35,069 bases of DNA from Ghiorsea sp. (lineage in GTDB: Bacteria > Pseudomonadota > Zetaproteobacteria > Mariprofundales > Mariprofundaceae), in contig JAUZSH010000035.1 of assembly GCA_030949605.1 (NCBI GenBank), positions 1-35,069 of the forward strand, written 5' to 3'. The translations under genes were made by a program, and so were the position numbers. Under the pieces are notes generated by a model. That model was not told where the DNA came from. It did not search any database and saw only the letters and a program-made list of their open reading frames with translations. Positions 23,674 to 30,546 of the stretch are shown here, in pieces; the stretch's first letter is position 1, and each line of letters begins with the position of its first letter.

Positions 23674-23712
23674 TACATATGTAATTATATTTAATTGGCA
23701 AGAAAAAGTCAA
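23674..23712 (-). promoter_or_regulatory. Sigma-70-type promoter and palindromic operator for mazE
   Basis: On the minus strand, TTGACT (23707-23712), a 17-nt spacer and a perfect TATAAT (23684-23689) form a near-consensus promoter. TACATATGTA (23674-23683), a perfect 10-bp palindrome, follows the -10 directly, where MazE/MazEF binding would block transcription. The -35 overlaps the end of moaC. The module downstream can therefore be transcribed independently of the moco operon. Confidence 0.75.
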
Positions 23713-24185
23713 TCGCGCTTAAAATCACCCGATTTTCCACCTATTTTTTCTTCCAATTGAATATTGGTTAAGGTCATACCTTTATCCACGGCTTTACACA
23801 TATCATAAATGGTGAGCAATGCTGCACTGACTGCCGTTAATGCTTCCATTTCCACACCTGTTTTGCCTTTGCATTTCACCGACACCTGCACTTTCAAGCC
23901 GCAAGTTTCCGTAAGCTCTGAAAAGGACACATCAATGCCTGATAACATCAAGGGGTGACACATGGGAATCAAATCAGGTGTTTTTTTCGCGCCCATGATT
24001 GCTGCCACATCGGCAATGGCGAGCACATCACCTTTTTTGAGTTTGCCTTGTTGGATATGTGCCAGTGTGTTTTCCAACATGTGAATTTCACCGCTGGCAA
24101 TGGCAATGCGTGTGCTCACTTCCTTATCGGACACATCCACCATGCGCCCACGCCCTGCTTGATCAAAATGGGTTAAATTACTCAT
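23709..24185 (-). CDS. moaC: Cyclic pyranopterin monophosphate synthase
   Basis: Second enzyme of moco synthesis; converts the MoaA product into cPMP. The 158-residue protein has [40 protein letters not shown], the active-site [12 protein letters not shown] and [20 protein letters not shown] with [11 protein letters not shown]. Length and motifs are normal. Its ATG overlaps the end of the GIY-YIG gene by 8 nt. The mazE promoter starts within its last codons. Confidence 0.95.
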   Translation of the reverse strand: MSNLTHFDQAGRGRMVDVSDKEVSTRIAIASGEIHMLENTLAHIQQGKLKKGDVLAIADVAAIMGAKKTPDLIPMCHPLMLSGIDVSFSELTETCGLKVQVSVKCKGKTGVEMEALTAVSAALLTIYDMCKAVDKGMTLTNIQLEEKIGGKSGDFKRD

Positions 24186-24819
24186 ACATCTCCCTAGTTG
24201 TTTGACCTAGAATTTTATTATAGTGCGGCAACTGTCCATAAGTATCCTTATGTTCTTGAATATATTTAGCTTCCCAAGCTAATGCAGAATTATTGTCCTC
24301 ATCAATAAAGTATTCTATATAATCAAAAAGCCAACCATCCCTCCCTTTCTCATTCAAACGATCACGAATAGAACCTTTCCCAATATAAACAACTTTTTCC
24401 TCATGCAGGTATCGATACACCCCCGTATGCTTAGGGTCAATCTCTTGCTTTTGACTTCGAAGGTACTTCCTATCAAAACATGGTTTAAAAGCTACTATCC
24501 ATCTCTTTTCTAACTCATCATAACCTGCTTTTATTTGAGTGCCACGTAGCCACGGGTAATCGCTAATATCTTTGGCTAATACTGAGCGATAAACACCATT
24601 GTTTTCCCCTATAATATAAGAGTCTGCAGTTTTTTCTGATGAAACGTGAAAAGCTAATTTCCAACCTTCTTTATCCACGAAATACTTAACATAGCGGTTC
24701 TTATCAATAGATGCACGTTTTTCGAATTCCTTATTATAAATTACTTTCTTATCATTAGTAATTGTTATGCTAGGTTCTGATTTCGTTACTTTATCTCTTT
24801 TAACAAGCTCAAAAGGCAT
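24178..24819 (-). CDS. GIY-YIG nuclease-domain protein with unknown N-terminal domain
   Basis: 213 residues. The C-terminal 80 or so carry GIY-YIG features: [18 protein letters not shown], an Arg in [13 protein letters not shown] and the metal-binding Glu in [18 protein letters not shown]. The N-terminal 125 residues ([39 protein letters not shown]) are not recognised. GGAG precedes the ATG. It is AT-rich and lies between modC (37-nt gap) and moaC (8-nt overlap), so it looks like an acquired gene coupled to moaC. Could be a homing-type, repair or defence nuclease. Confidence 0.75.
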   Translation of the reverse strand: MPFELVKRDKVTKSEPSITITNDKKVIYNKEFEKRASIDKNRYVKYFVDKEGWKLAFHVSSEKTADSYIIGENNGVYRSVLAKDISDYPWLRGTQIKAGYDELEKRWIVAFKPCFDRKYLRSQKQEIDPKHTGVYRYLHEEKVVYIGKGSIRDRLNEKGRDGWLFDYIEYFIDEDNNSALAWEAKYIQEHKDTYGQLPHYNKILGQTTREMYE

Positions 24820-24856
24820 TCACTCTCTCCTACTTAGTTTATTTATAACTCTACGA

Positions 24857-25519
24857 CTATGGGATATGAACCATAGGTCGGCTACTCTTGTTCGCATTCA
24901 GCAAAAGTTTTCCTTCACGCATACGCCAATGTTGCCCTGCCAAGGCTTTGGCATCCTCGGTATCATGGCTAATCATCAACAGCGGTATAGCTAATGTTTG
25001 CTGCATAGCCTTCAACACTTGGCGCAATCTTGCCCGAATATCAGGCGCTTGGGCAGAAAAAGGCTCATCCAATAATAACATGCTTGGTTTACCATATATC
25101 GCTCTGGCAAGGCTTACCCGTTGCGCTTCGCCCGTGGACAACATGGCGGGAGTTCGTTTGAGTAAATGACTGATTTCCAGTTGCTCACAAACTTGCCTCA
25201 ACCAAACTTTATCTTCTTGGGCTATGCCAAGTTGAATATTATGCGCCACATCCAACCACGGCAACAACACTTCTTCTGCCCAGACAAAACCAAGCTTGCG
25301 TTTACCCGTAGCTAATTCAAAACCTGCGGCACTATTCAGCCATAGTTTCTCGTTGACCAATATCGAACCTGCACAATCTTGTAAGCCAGCGATACAGCGC
25401 AGCAATGATGTTTTCCCTGCACCATTTTCACCTGAAATGATGATGATTTCACTGGCAAAACTTGCTTGCACCTGCAAATTCAATGCACCAAGTTTAGTTT
25501 GAATATTGATGTGACTCAT
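24857..25519 (-). CDS. modC: Molybdate ABC transporter ATP-binding protein (short form)
   Basis: ATPase of the ModABC importer. Walker A SGENGAGKTSLLRCIAG, signature LSTGEAQRVSLARAI, Walker B SMLLLDEPFSAQ, H-loop MISHDTEDA. At 220 residues it lacks the C-terminal TOBE/Mop molybdate-sensing domain of the roughly 350-residue ModC. The Q-loop region reads GFVWAEEVLLPWL where FQE-type sequence is usual, so the canonical glutamine seems replaced. The ATG overlaps the modB stop (ATGA). Confidence 0.85.
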   Translation of the reverse strand: MSHINIQTKLGALNLQVQASFASEIIIISGENGAGKTSLLRCIAGLQDCAGSILVNEKLWLNSAAGFELATGKRKLGFVWAEEVLLPWLDVAHNIQLGIAQEDKVWLRQVCEQLEISHLLKRTPAMLSTGEAQRVSLARAIYGKPSMLLLDEPFSAQAPDIRARLRQVLKAMQQTLAIPLLMISHDTEDAKALAGQHWRMREGKLLLNANKSSRPMVHIP

Positions 25520-26181
25520 GAACCACCCAACAAAGGCTTGCGATTCACACTATACACCAAGGATAACATCACAAACGACACCACCAAGAGTATCAACGCC
25601 AACTGTGCGGCTTCTGTTTGCTGCTGCATTTCTACAAATTCAAACAAGGCAATGCTGGCAACCTTGGTTTCACCTGGAATAGAGCCGCCCACCATCAATA
25701 CCACCCCAAATTCACCCATGGTATGGGCAAAGGACAATGCCGCTGCCACCAGCACACCGCCTTTGGCTGCGGGCAAAATAATATGGCGTAATGTTTGTTT
25801 GATGTTCATGCCCTGCACTTTGCCAAGCTCAAGCCACGTTGCAGGAATCGCGCGAAAAGCCTGCTGCATAGGTTGCACAGCAAAGGGAAGTGAATACACC
25901 ACCGATGCCACCACCATGCCCGAAAAAGAAAACGCCAACGAACTATCAAACATAAAAGCCCAAGCACTGCCCGCAAATGAATCAGGCGCAATCAATAACA
26001 ACACATAATAACCCAACACCGTAGGCGGCAACACCAAAGGCAATGCCACCATCACTTCCAATACTGTGCGCCCAAAAAAAGATTGAAATGCCAACACATA
26101 CGCCAACGGCAAAGCAATGAGCAATAAAATAAGCGTGGTGGTTAATGCCAGTTGAAGTGAAATAACAAGTGATTCAATCAT
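25516..26181 (-). CDS. modB: Molybdate ABC transporter permease
   Basis: Inner-membrane permease of 221 residues with about five hydrophobic segments. Family motifs: VMVALPLVLPPTVLGYYVLL, the EAA loop AFRAIPATWLELGKVQG followed by LRHIILPAAKGG, and FAHTMGEFGVVLMVGGSIPG. These identify ModB rather than CysT/CysW. The ATG overlaps the stop of the REP-associated transposase gene (ATGA) and its own stop overlaps modC (ATGA), so modB translation now follows that of a transposase gene. Confidence 0.93.
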   Translation of the reverse strand: MIESLVISLQLALTTTLILLLIALPLAYVLAFQSFFGRTVLEVMVALPLVLPPTVLGYYVLLLIAPDSFAGSAWAFMFDSSLAFSFSGMVVASVVYSLPFAVQPMQQAFRAIPATWLELGKVQGMNIKQTLRHIILPAAKGGVLVAAALSFAHTMGEFGVVLMVGGSIPGETKVASIALFEFVEMQQQTEAAQLALILLVVSFVMLSLVYSVNRKPLLGGS

Positions 26182-26849
26182 TCATAAATACCATAGAAAC
26201 GCTCGTTATACGAAATTAACACCTCATTTCCATTCGGAAGTGCGACTTCAGTCGCGCTATGACTACTCAGGCTTGGCGAGGCTAACACCCCAGGGTGCTT
26301 TCTCAGGCTACGCCTTTCACCTTGAGCCTCACTTCCATTTCCATTTGGAAGTGCGACTTCAGTCGCGCCAACATCCCTTAATTTCATCGGATTTTGTTTG
26401 ATATACCGATAAACTGTTTGAAAATGTTTTTCATCCCGTATCAATCTATCGTAATAGTCTTTTGCCCAAAATTCACCGCTTCGATTCAGCACTTTGTTTA
26501 ACAGCCGCGCACTACCACCTTTCAAACTTTGCATAACATCAGAAAGTTTTTTTAGGGGCTTAAACAATATATGCACATGATTCGGCATGATCGCAAAACA
26601 AACAAGTTCGTAGAGTTCCCCGTTTTTTTGACGAAGTAAGCTTGCCAAAAGTAAAAGTGCGTCACTATAAAGGTATGCACCTTTGTTTGAAGTATCCAGA
26701 TATACATCAATATCGGCTTGTTTTTCTGATCTGGGCTTGTTTTGTGCATATAACTTTAATAAAAAGTCATCTGTACTATCTTTGGTGCGAAAAGTGACAA
26801 ACTGATAGTAATGGGGCAAGTCGATATGCGGCAAATGTTGATGTTTCAT
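26178..26849 (-). CDS. REP-associated tyrosine transposase (RAYT, Y1/IS200-like)
   Basis: The N-terminal 160 residues form the TnpA_REP domain: PHYYQFVTFRTKD, the HUH-type metal motif FAIMPNHVHILFKPL with His91 and His93, GGSARLLNKVLNRSGEFWAK, DYYDR and the tyrosine helix FQTVYRYIKQNPMKLRD (catalytic Tyr at about 147-149). Such enzymes process REP hairpins as single strands. Residues 160-208 (GATEVALPNG twice) are encoded by REPs, and the last 15 (EVLISYNERFYGIYE) are not. The gene begins 3 nt after the modA stop, in the same frame, and its stop overlaps the modB ATG. It is an insertion inside modABC. Confidence 0.9.
   Translation of the reverse strand: MKHQHLPHIDLPHYYQFVTFRTKDSTDDFLLKLYAQNKPRSEKQADIDVYLDTSNKGAYLYSDALLLLASLLRQKNGELYELVCFAIMPNHVHILFKPLKKLSDVMQSLKGGSARLLNKVLNRSGEFWAKDYYDRLIRDEKHFQTVYRYIKQNPMKLRDVGATEVALPNGNGSEAQGERRSLRKHPGVLASPSLSSHSATEVALPNGNEVLISYNERFYGIYE
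26236..26369. repeat. REP cluster inside the RAYT 3' end
   Basis: Two REPs of sequence GGAAGTGCGACTTCAGTCGC plus GC lie at 26236-26257 and 26347-26369. Between them are a degenerate GAGGC-type half element (TTGGCGAGGCTAACACC) and GAGCCTCACTTCCA. They are translated as part of the RAYT C-terminus. Confidence 0.88.
26277..26311. repeat. 35-bp repeat flanking the RAYT core, downstream copy
   Basis: CGAGGCTAACACCCCAGGGT followed by GCTTTCTCAGGCTAC. It matches 26868-26902 at 30 of 35 positions in the same orientation. The two copies bracket the RAYT catalytic coding region. Confidence 0.8.
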
Positions 26850-26852
26850 GGT

Positions 26853-27806
26853 TTACCCTGCATGAGACGAGGTTAACACCCTAGGGTACTTTTTCAGACT
26901 ACTCGGGCTTGGCGAGGGTAAAGCCTCACTTCCACTTCTTCTTGGAGGTGCGACTTCAGTCGCGCTATGACTGTACTGGCTTGGCGAGGCTAAAGCCTCA
27001 CTTCCACTTCTACTTCCTCTTGGAAGTGCGACTTCAGTCGCGCTATGACTGTACTGGCTTGGCGAGGCTAAAGCCTCACTTCCACTTCTACTTCCTCTTG
27101 GAAGTGCGACTTCAGTCGCGCTATGACTATGCTGGCTTGGCGAGGCTAAAGCCTCACTTCCAAGACTTTTATAAAATATTTGGGCTTGTTTACTTTTAGA
27201 AAGCAACACCGCCACATACGGCACTGTTGCCAAAGCTTGTGTTTTATCTACAACTGGCACAAACCCTGCATCGGTTAAACCTTGATTGACCATCATGGCA
27301 GCTTGCATGGCATTTTGGGCATAAACAAGTTTAGCTTGAAGCGGTTGCCATAATCCTGCTTGCTGTAAAACTTGTTTTGTTGCCAAGCCAAAGGGGGCAA
27401 CATCGGGGTTGGGCATGGCGATATGATGAATATTTTTATTGAGCAGACTATTGAGGTCGTTGGCTAGCTTGTCCTTGATTTTTAGCCCAACAAAACCTTG
27501 AGCAATCTGCTTATGCTGTCTTGCTAGCAAAGCTGGTCGCTCTATATCTGCGGCGATGAATATATCAAAGGGTGCACCTTGTTTGATTTGGTTATAAAGC
27601 CTACCTGTTGAGCCTGACACTATACGGATTTTTATATCATGCTTTGCCTCAAACGCTTCACTGATGTGCTGCGTTTTGGCGTAAAAACTCGATGCCACTG
27701 CCACGGTGATGCTCTCTTGGGCATAAGAAAATGAACCACAAAGACACAAAGACACAAAGATAAATAATACTTGGCGTATCTTTACACATCTGCGGTTCAA
27801 CACCAT
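26853..27806 (-). CDS. modA: Molybdate-binding periplasmic protein with REP-encoded C-terminal tail
   Basis: Periplasmic molybdate receptor. A signal peptide ends near SFSYA (residue 29), then ESITVAVASSFYAKTQHISE, IRIVSGSTGRLYNQIKQGAP, FDIFIAADIERPALLARQ and ALATVPYVAVLLSKSKQAQI, clearly ModA. Native sequence stops at FYKSL (residue 215), where the final helix of about 20 residues should follow. Instead residues 216-317 are encoded by a REP array, with repeats such as GSEALASPSQYSHSATEVAL of 26-residue period. Whether this chimera folds is unknown. The ATG directly follows the moaA stop (TAAATG). An 8-bp tandem triplication (CACAAAGA on the plus strand, 27737-27760) encodes part of the signal-peptide core. 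Confidence 0.9.
   Translation of the reverse strand: MVLNRRCVKIRQVLFIFVSLCLCGSFSYAQESITVAVASSFYAKTQHISEAFEAKHDIKIRIVSGSTGRLYNQIKQGAPFDIFIAADIERPALLARQHKQIAQGFVGLKIKDKLANDLNSLLNKNIHHIAMPNPDVAPFGLATKQVLQQAGLWQPLQAKLVYAQNAMQAAMMVNQGLTDAGFVPVVDKTQALATVPYVAVLLSKSKQAQIFYKSLGSEALASPSQHSHSATEVALPRGSRSGSEALASPSQYSHSATEVALPRGSRSGSEALASPSQYSHSATEVAPPRRSGSEALPSPSPSSLKKYPRVLTSSHAG
26868..26902. repeat. 35-bp repeat flanking the RAYT core, upstream copy
   Basis: CGAGGTTAACACCCTAGGGT followed by ACTTTTTCAGACTAC, the partner of 26277-26311. It contains the palindrome ACCCTAGGGT and encodes the last residues of the ModA chimera. Confidence 0.8.
26909..27164. repeat. Alternating REP array within modA, 78-bp period
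   Basis: Two palindrome types alternate: type A (TTGGCGAGGCTAAAGCCTCA) beginning at 26909, 26981, 27059 and 27137, and type B (GGAAGTGCGACTTCAGTCGC, first copy slightly diverged) near 26943, 27021 and 27099. The last three type A copies are exactly 78 bp apart, a multiple of three, so the array stays open in the modA frame. The first interval is 72 bp, also a multiple of three. Confidence 0.93.
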
Positions 27807-28853
27807 TTAGCCGCCAATGTTAATCATCGAGCGTTTATCCGCATCTGCACTAAAGTCATAAATACCAATTTCAGGTTTAATCAGCGCAGAGCGCAGAAAT
27901 ACGCTGCGAATATCATCATCTGTGCCACCTTGCCTTAACACATCACGAAGATTCATTTGTTTATCCGCTGGCAAACATGATCTAAGTCCACCATCTGAGG
28001 TTAAGCGCAAGCGATTGCAACCCTCACAAAATCTATCTGACATGGGCATAATAAAACCAACATCACCCTTGCCATGTTTCAGCGGTAAATACCTTGCAGC
28101 CGTATTACCCGTGGTCATATCACCCACCTCAACGCGAGCTTGCACATCATCACGCGCCAACACATCGGCGATGGAAACATAATGTTTATCCCAGTCCATG
28201 CCCTGCTTCATCGGCATAAGCTCGATAAAACGTATGGTTGCTCCCATATTTACTGCAAAATCAATCAATTCGGCAACTTCAGACTGTTCACCACCTGCAT
28301 TGATGCCTTTCATCAATACCGTATTCAGTTTAATGGGGAACAACCCCGCATCTTTGGCAGCTTGAATGCCATCCAACACAGGCTGCAAGGGGCTACCCGT
28401 CAGCTTTTGAAAGCGTAAAGGGTTTAAGGTATCCAAGCTGATGTTGATACGATTTAAACCTGCATTTTTAAGTGCTTGAGCATGTTTTGCTAAGTAGGTG
28501 GCATTGCTGGTCATCGCCAAATCGGTAATACCATCAATGGCTGCGATTTTCTCAATCAATTGAGGTAAATCTTTGCGCACCAAAGGCTCACCACCTGTGA
28601 TACGAATCTTATTCACACCCAAATCTACAGCCACTTTCACAATCTTTTCAATCTCTTCAAAGCCTAAAATATGCGAACGCGGCTCTGCCTGATAAGCATC
28701 CGCCGCCGGACGACAATAATCACAGCGCATATTGCAGCGGTCGGTGACTGAAATACGCAAATAATTAAGTTTACGATTAAAGCTATCGATTAAGCCCGCG
28801 TGCTTGGGTCGTTTATCGAAAAACTGAATGGGTATTGGTTTAGCTTGTATCAT
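27807..28853 (-). CDS. moaA: GTP 3',8-cyclase
   Basis: Radical-SAM enzyme that starts moco synthesis from GTP. The N-terminal cluster motif is in ISVTDRCNMRCDYCRP (C-x3-C-x2-C); IRITGGEPLVRKDLPQLI and LAMTSNATYLAKHA follow. The second cluster is in DRFCEGCNRLRLTSDGGLRS with a further Cys in SCL. It ends in the Gly-Gly required by MoaA. The length of 348 residues is normal. Encoded 17 bp after the porin and abutting modA. Confidence 0.95.
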   Translation of the reverse strand: MIQAKPIPIQFFDKRPKHAGLIDSFNRKLNYLRISVTDRCNMRCDYCRPAADAYQAEPRSHILGFEEIEKIVKVAVDLGVNKIRITGGEPLVRKDLPQLIEKIAAIDGITDLAMTSNATYLAKHAQALKNAGLNRINISLDTLNPLRFQKLTGSPLQPVLDGIQAAKDAGLFPIKLNTVLMKGINAGGEQSEVAELIDFAVNMGATIRFIELMPMKQGMDWDKHYVSIADVLARDDVQARVEVGDMTTGNTAARYLPLKHGKGDVGFIMPMSDRFCEGCNRLRLTSDGGLRSCLPADKQMNLRDVLRQGGTDDDIRSVFLRSALIKPEIGIYDFSADADKRSMINIGG

Positions 28854-28870
28854 AAATGCAGATTATTCTC

Positions 28871-30145
28871 TTAAAAAGCGTACTGGGCAATCATATAAGC
28901 AAATGTTGCCGAATCAGCCTTGCCACCATTGCGCTCGACAACCGCTGCACCAGGGTTGAAAACACCATACAAACCTACAACCTTTAAACCTTGAACCGAT
29001 GCCACTTTATACACCACTTTAAGGTCAATCTCTGTGCCTGCATCTGTCGATGTATAGGTTGGTGAACCTGCAAACACATTGCCAACGCCCACCACATTCA
29101 CCCAATCACCTGTGGCTTTATCCAATGATAAAAAGTGCACATTACCCATCAAGGTTAACCCTTTAGCTGGTGACATTTTGGCTGAAAGTCGTAAGCCTTT
29201 CATGTTTGCCCACGAAAAAAGATCCATTTCACCATAATGGGCGTGGTTGGTATGGAAAGGGAACACAAAGGTTTTATGTGTGTTCGCATCGGTTTTGTCA
29301 TCACCTGGGCTGTAGTTGTATTCAATGCCAAGCCGTGTTTTCCATGTATCCAATGTATAACCCGCTTTAAGCGCGTACGCCGATGCATGTTGAGACACGC
29401 CTGTTTTCCAAGTGCCGCGTTGAAACACCGCCTCAAATGTGCCATCAAAACCATCACGTTGACCAAACAAACGCGTACCAAAGGTATTCATATTACGCCC
29501 TTGACCCACAGATGCTTGCTGATTGTGCTGCCAATTGATGACATAAGCATCAACACCTGATTTGGGGGCAACATGGTATGTGCCATAAGCACCAAGCAAG
29601 GTTCTATCTTCCCATGTCACCAAGGATTGCCCCTGCGGTGCTGCGGTGGATGGTGTCATTGACACAATATCTGCGGGATGAACAGCAAATACGTCAATCG
29701 ACATGGCATCTTTTTTATACATCACTTTGGCACCATCAAAAGTACGCGCCACATCTTTCCAGCCCAAATGACCGAGCAAACGTTGATCGCCATACACCAA
29801 TTGTTGGCGACCCACACGCACAGCCATGTTTTTCATGTCATATTGCACATAAGCCTGTAGTAAATCTGCTTGGGAGAAGGTTTGTGTACCATTGGTTTTG
29901 GTCTTGTTTTTTATCAACACCGCCTGCGGTTGAAAGAATACCGACACCCCATTATCAAAATCTTTTTTAGCCTTGATATACAAACGCGAATCAAATTCAC
30001 TTTTATCGTTATCCACTGCCGAATTAAAATCAAAGTTATTAAATGTTTGATACCGCTCGCGCAAATTAGCTGATGTTTGCCAACCTTCAGCATACACCGC
30101 GCTAGAGAAGCTTATGATAGATAGTCCAATAAGTATCTTTGTCAC
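28871..30145 (-). CDS. Alginate-export-family outer-membrane porin
   Basis: 424-residue beta-barrel protein with a signal peptide (MTKILIGLSIISFSSAVYA). Segments such as NLRERYQTFNNFDF, FDSRLYIKAKKDFDNG, MAVRVGRQQLVYGDQRLLGH and DGAKVMYKKDAMSIDVFAV match the alginate_exp family (related to AlgE), and the C-terminus ends in Phe after alternating strand residues, as porins do. It starts at GTG with AAGGAG about 11 nt upstream. It lies between nasA and moaA, so a role in nitrate, nitrite or molybdate entry is a reasonable inference; alginate export is not supported because no alginate genes are present. Confidence 0.82.
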   Translation of the reverse strand: MTKILIGLSIISFSSAVYAEGWQTSANLRERYQTFNNFDFNSAVDNDKSEFDSRLYIKAKKDFDNGVSVFFQPQAVLIKNKTKTNGTQTFSQADLLQAYVQYDMKNMAVRVGRQQLVYGDQRLLGHLGWKDVARTFDGAKVMYKKDAMSIDVFAVHPADIVSMTPSTAAPQGQSLVTWEDRTLLGAYGTYHVAPKSGVDAYVINWQHNQQASVGQGRNMNTFGTRLFGQRDGFDGTFEAVFQRGTWKTGVSQHASAYALKAGYTLDTWKTRLGIEYNYSPGDDKTDANTHKTFVFPFHTNHAHYGEMDLFSWANMKGLRLSAKMSPAKGLTLMGNVHFLSLDKATGDWVNVVGVGNVFAGSPTYTSTDAGTEIDLKVVYKVASVQGLKVVGLYGVFNPGAAVVERNGGKADSATFAYMIAQYAF

Positions 30146-30546
30146 TTTTGTTTTTACTCCTTCTTATTTTAATTAGACCTTCCTCAAAAAGTCGTAAATG
30201 CGTGAAAAGAGCACTCTTGAGTACAAAAACGCGAAGAAACGCGAAAAAGTAGTCAGTCAATAACGTTTCTCACCATGGAAGTGAGGCTTTAGCCTCGCCT
30301 CTCTAAAACCCAAGAGCAAGGGTTTTAGTTTCTGTTCAAAACCTTGCACCTACTCAAATGAAGGCGAGGCTAAAGCCTCACTTCCACATTAAAAGTAGCA
30401 TGAAACGCTGTGTTTTTCTGCGTTCTCTGTGTCCTCTACGGTAAAAAATAAGCATTTAATCACCTGCCATTCGCCTCAATCCCGTTATTTCTCGCAATAA
30501 TCATCTAAGTCCGACAGTCTCTTAGACTTTTTGAGAAAGCTCTAAG
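30146..30546. other. 400-bp intergenic region between nasA and the porin gene
   Basis: No gene is seen. The region holds a composite REP unit (30276-30386), a fragment TTCTCTGTGTCCTCTACGGT near 30425-30442 reminiscent of short dispersed repeats, and an 11-bp inverted repeat CTCAAAAAGTC (30183-30193) with GACTTTTTGAG (30525-30535) bracketing most of it. A porin promoter must lie here, but I cannot single one out. No convincing intrinsic terminator follows nasA. Confidence 0.6.
30276..30386. repeat. Composite palindromic REP unit, copy 2
   Basis: TGGAAGTGAGGCTTTAGCCT at the left, an inner hairpin GCAAGGGTTTT/AAAACCTTGC, and the inverted outer arm GGCGAGGCTAAAGCCTCACT ending TCCA. Same order and nearly the same length as 15880-15989. 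Confidence 0.88.

Noticed and set aside
26909-27164. CRISPR array suggested by regular spacing
   Set aside because: The 78-bp units are alternating REP palindromes, the intervening sequence is itself repeated, and no cas genes are present.
26909-27199. 96-codon plus-strand reading frame with repeats (ARLKPHFHF)
   Set aside because: It is the antisense shadow of the REP array in modA, without a start signal.
30521-30546. Intrinsic terminator after nasA
   Set aside because: Weak pairing (TCTAAG with CTTAGA) exists, but no GC-rich stem followed by a T tract on the coding strand.
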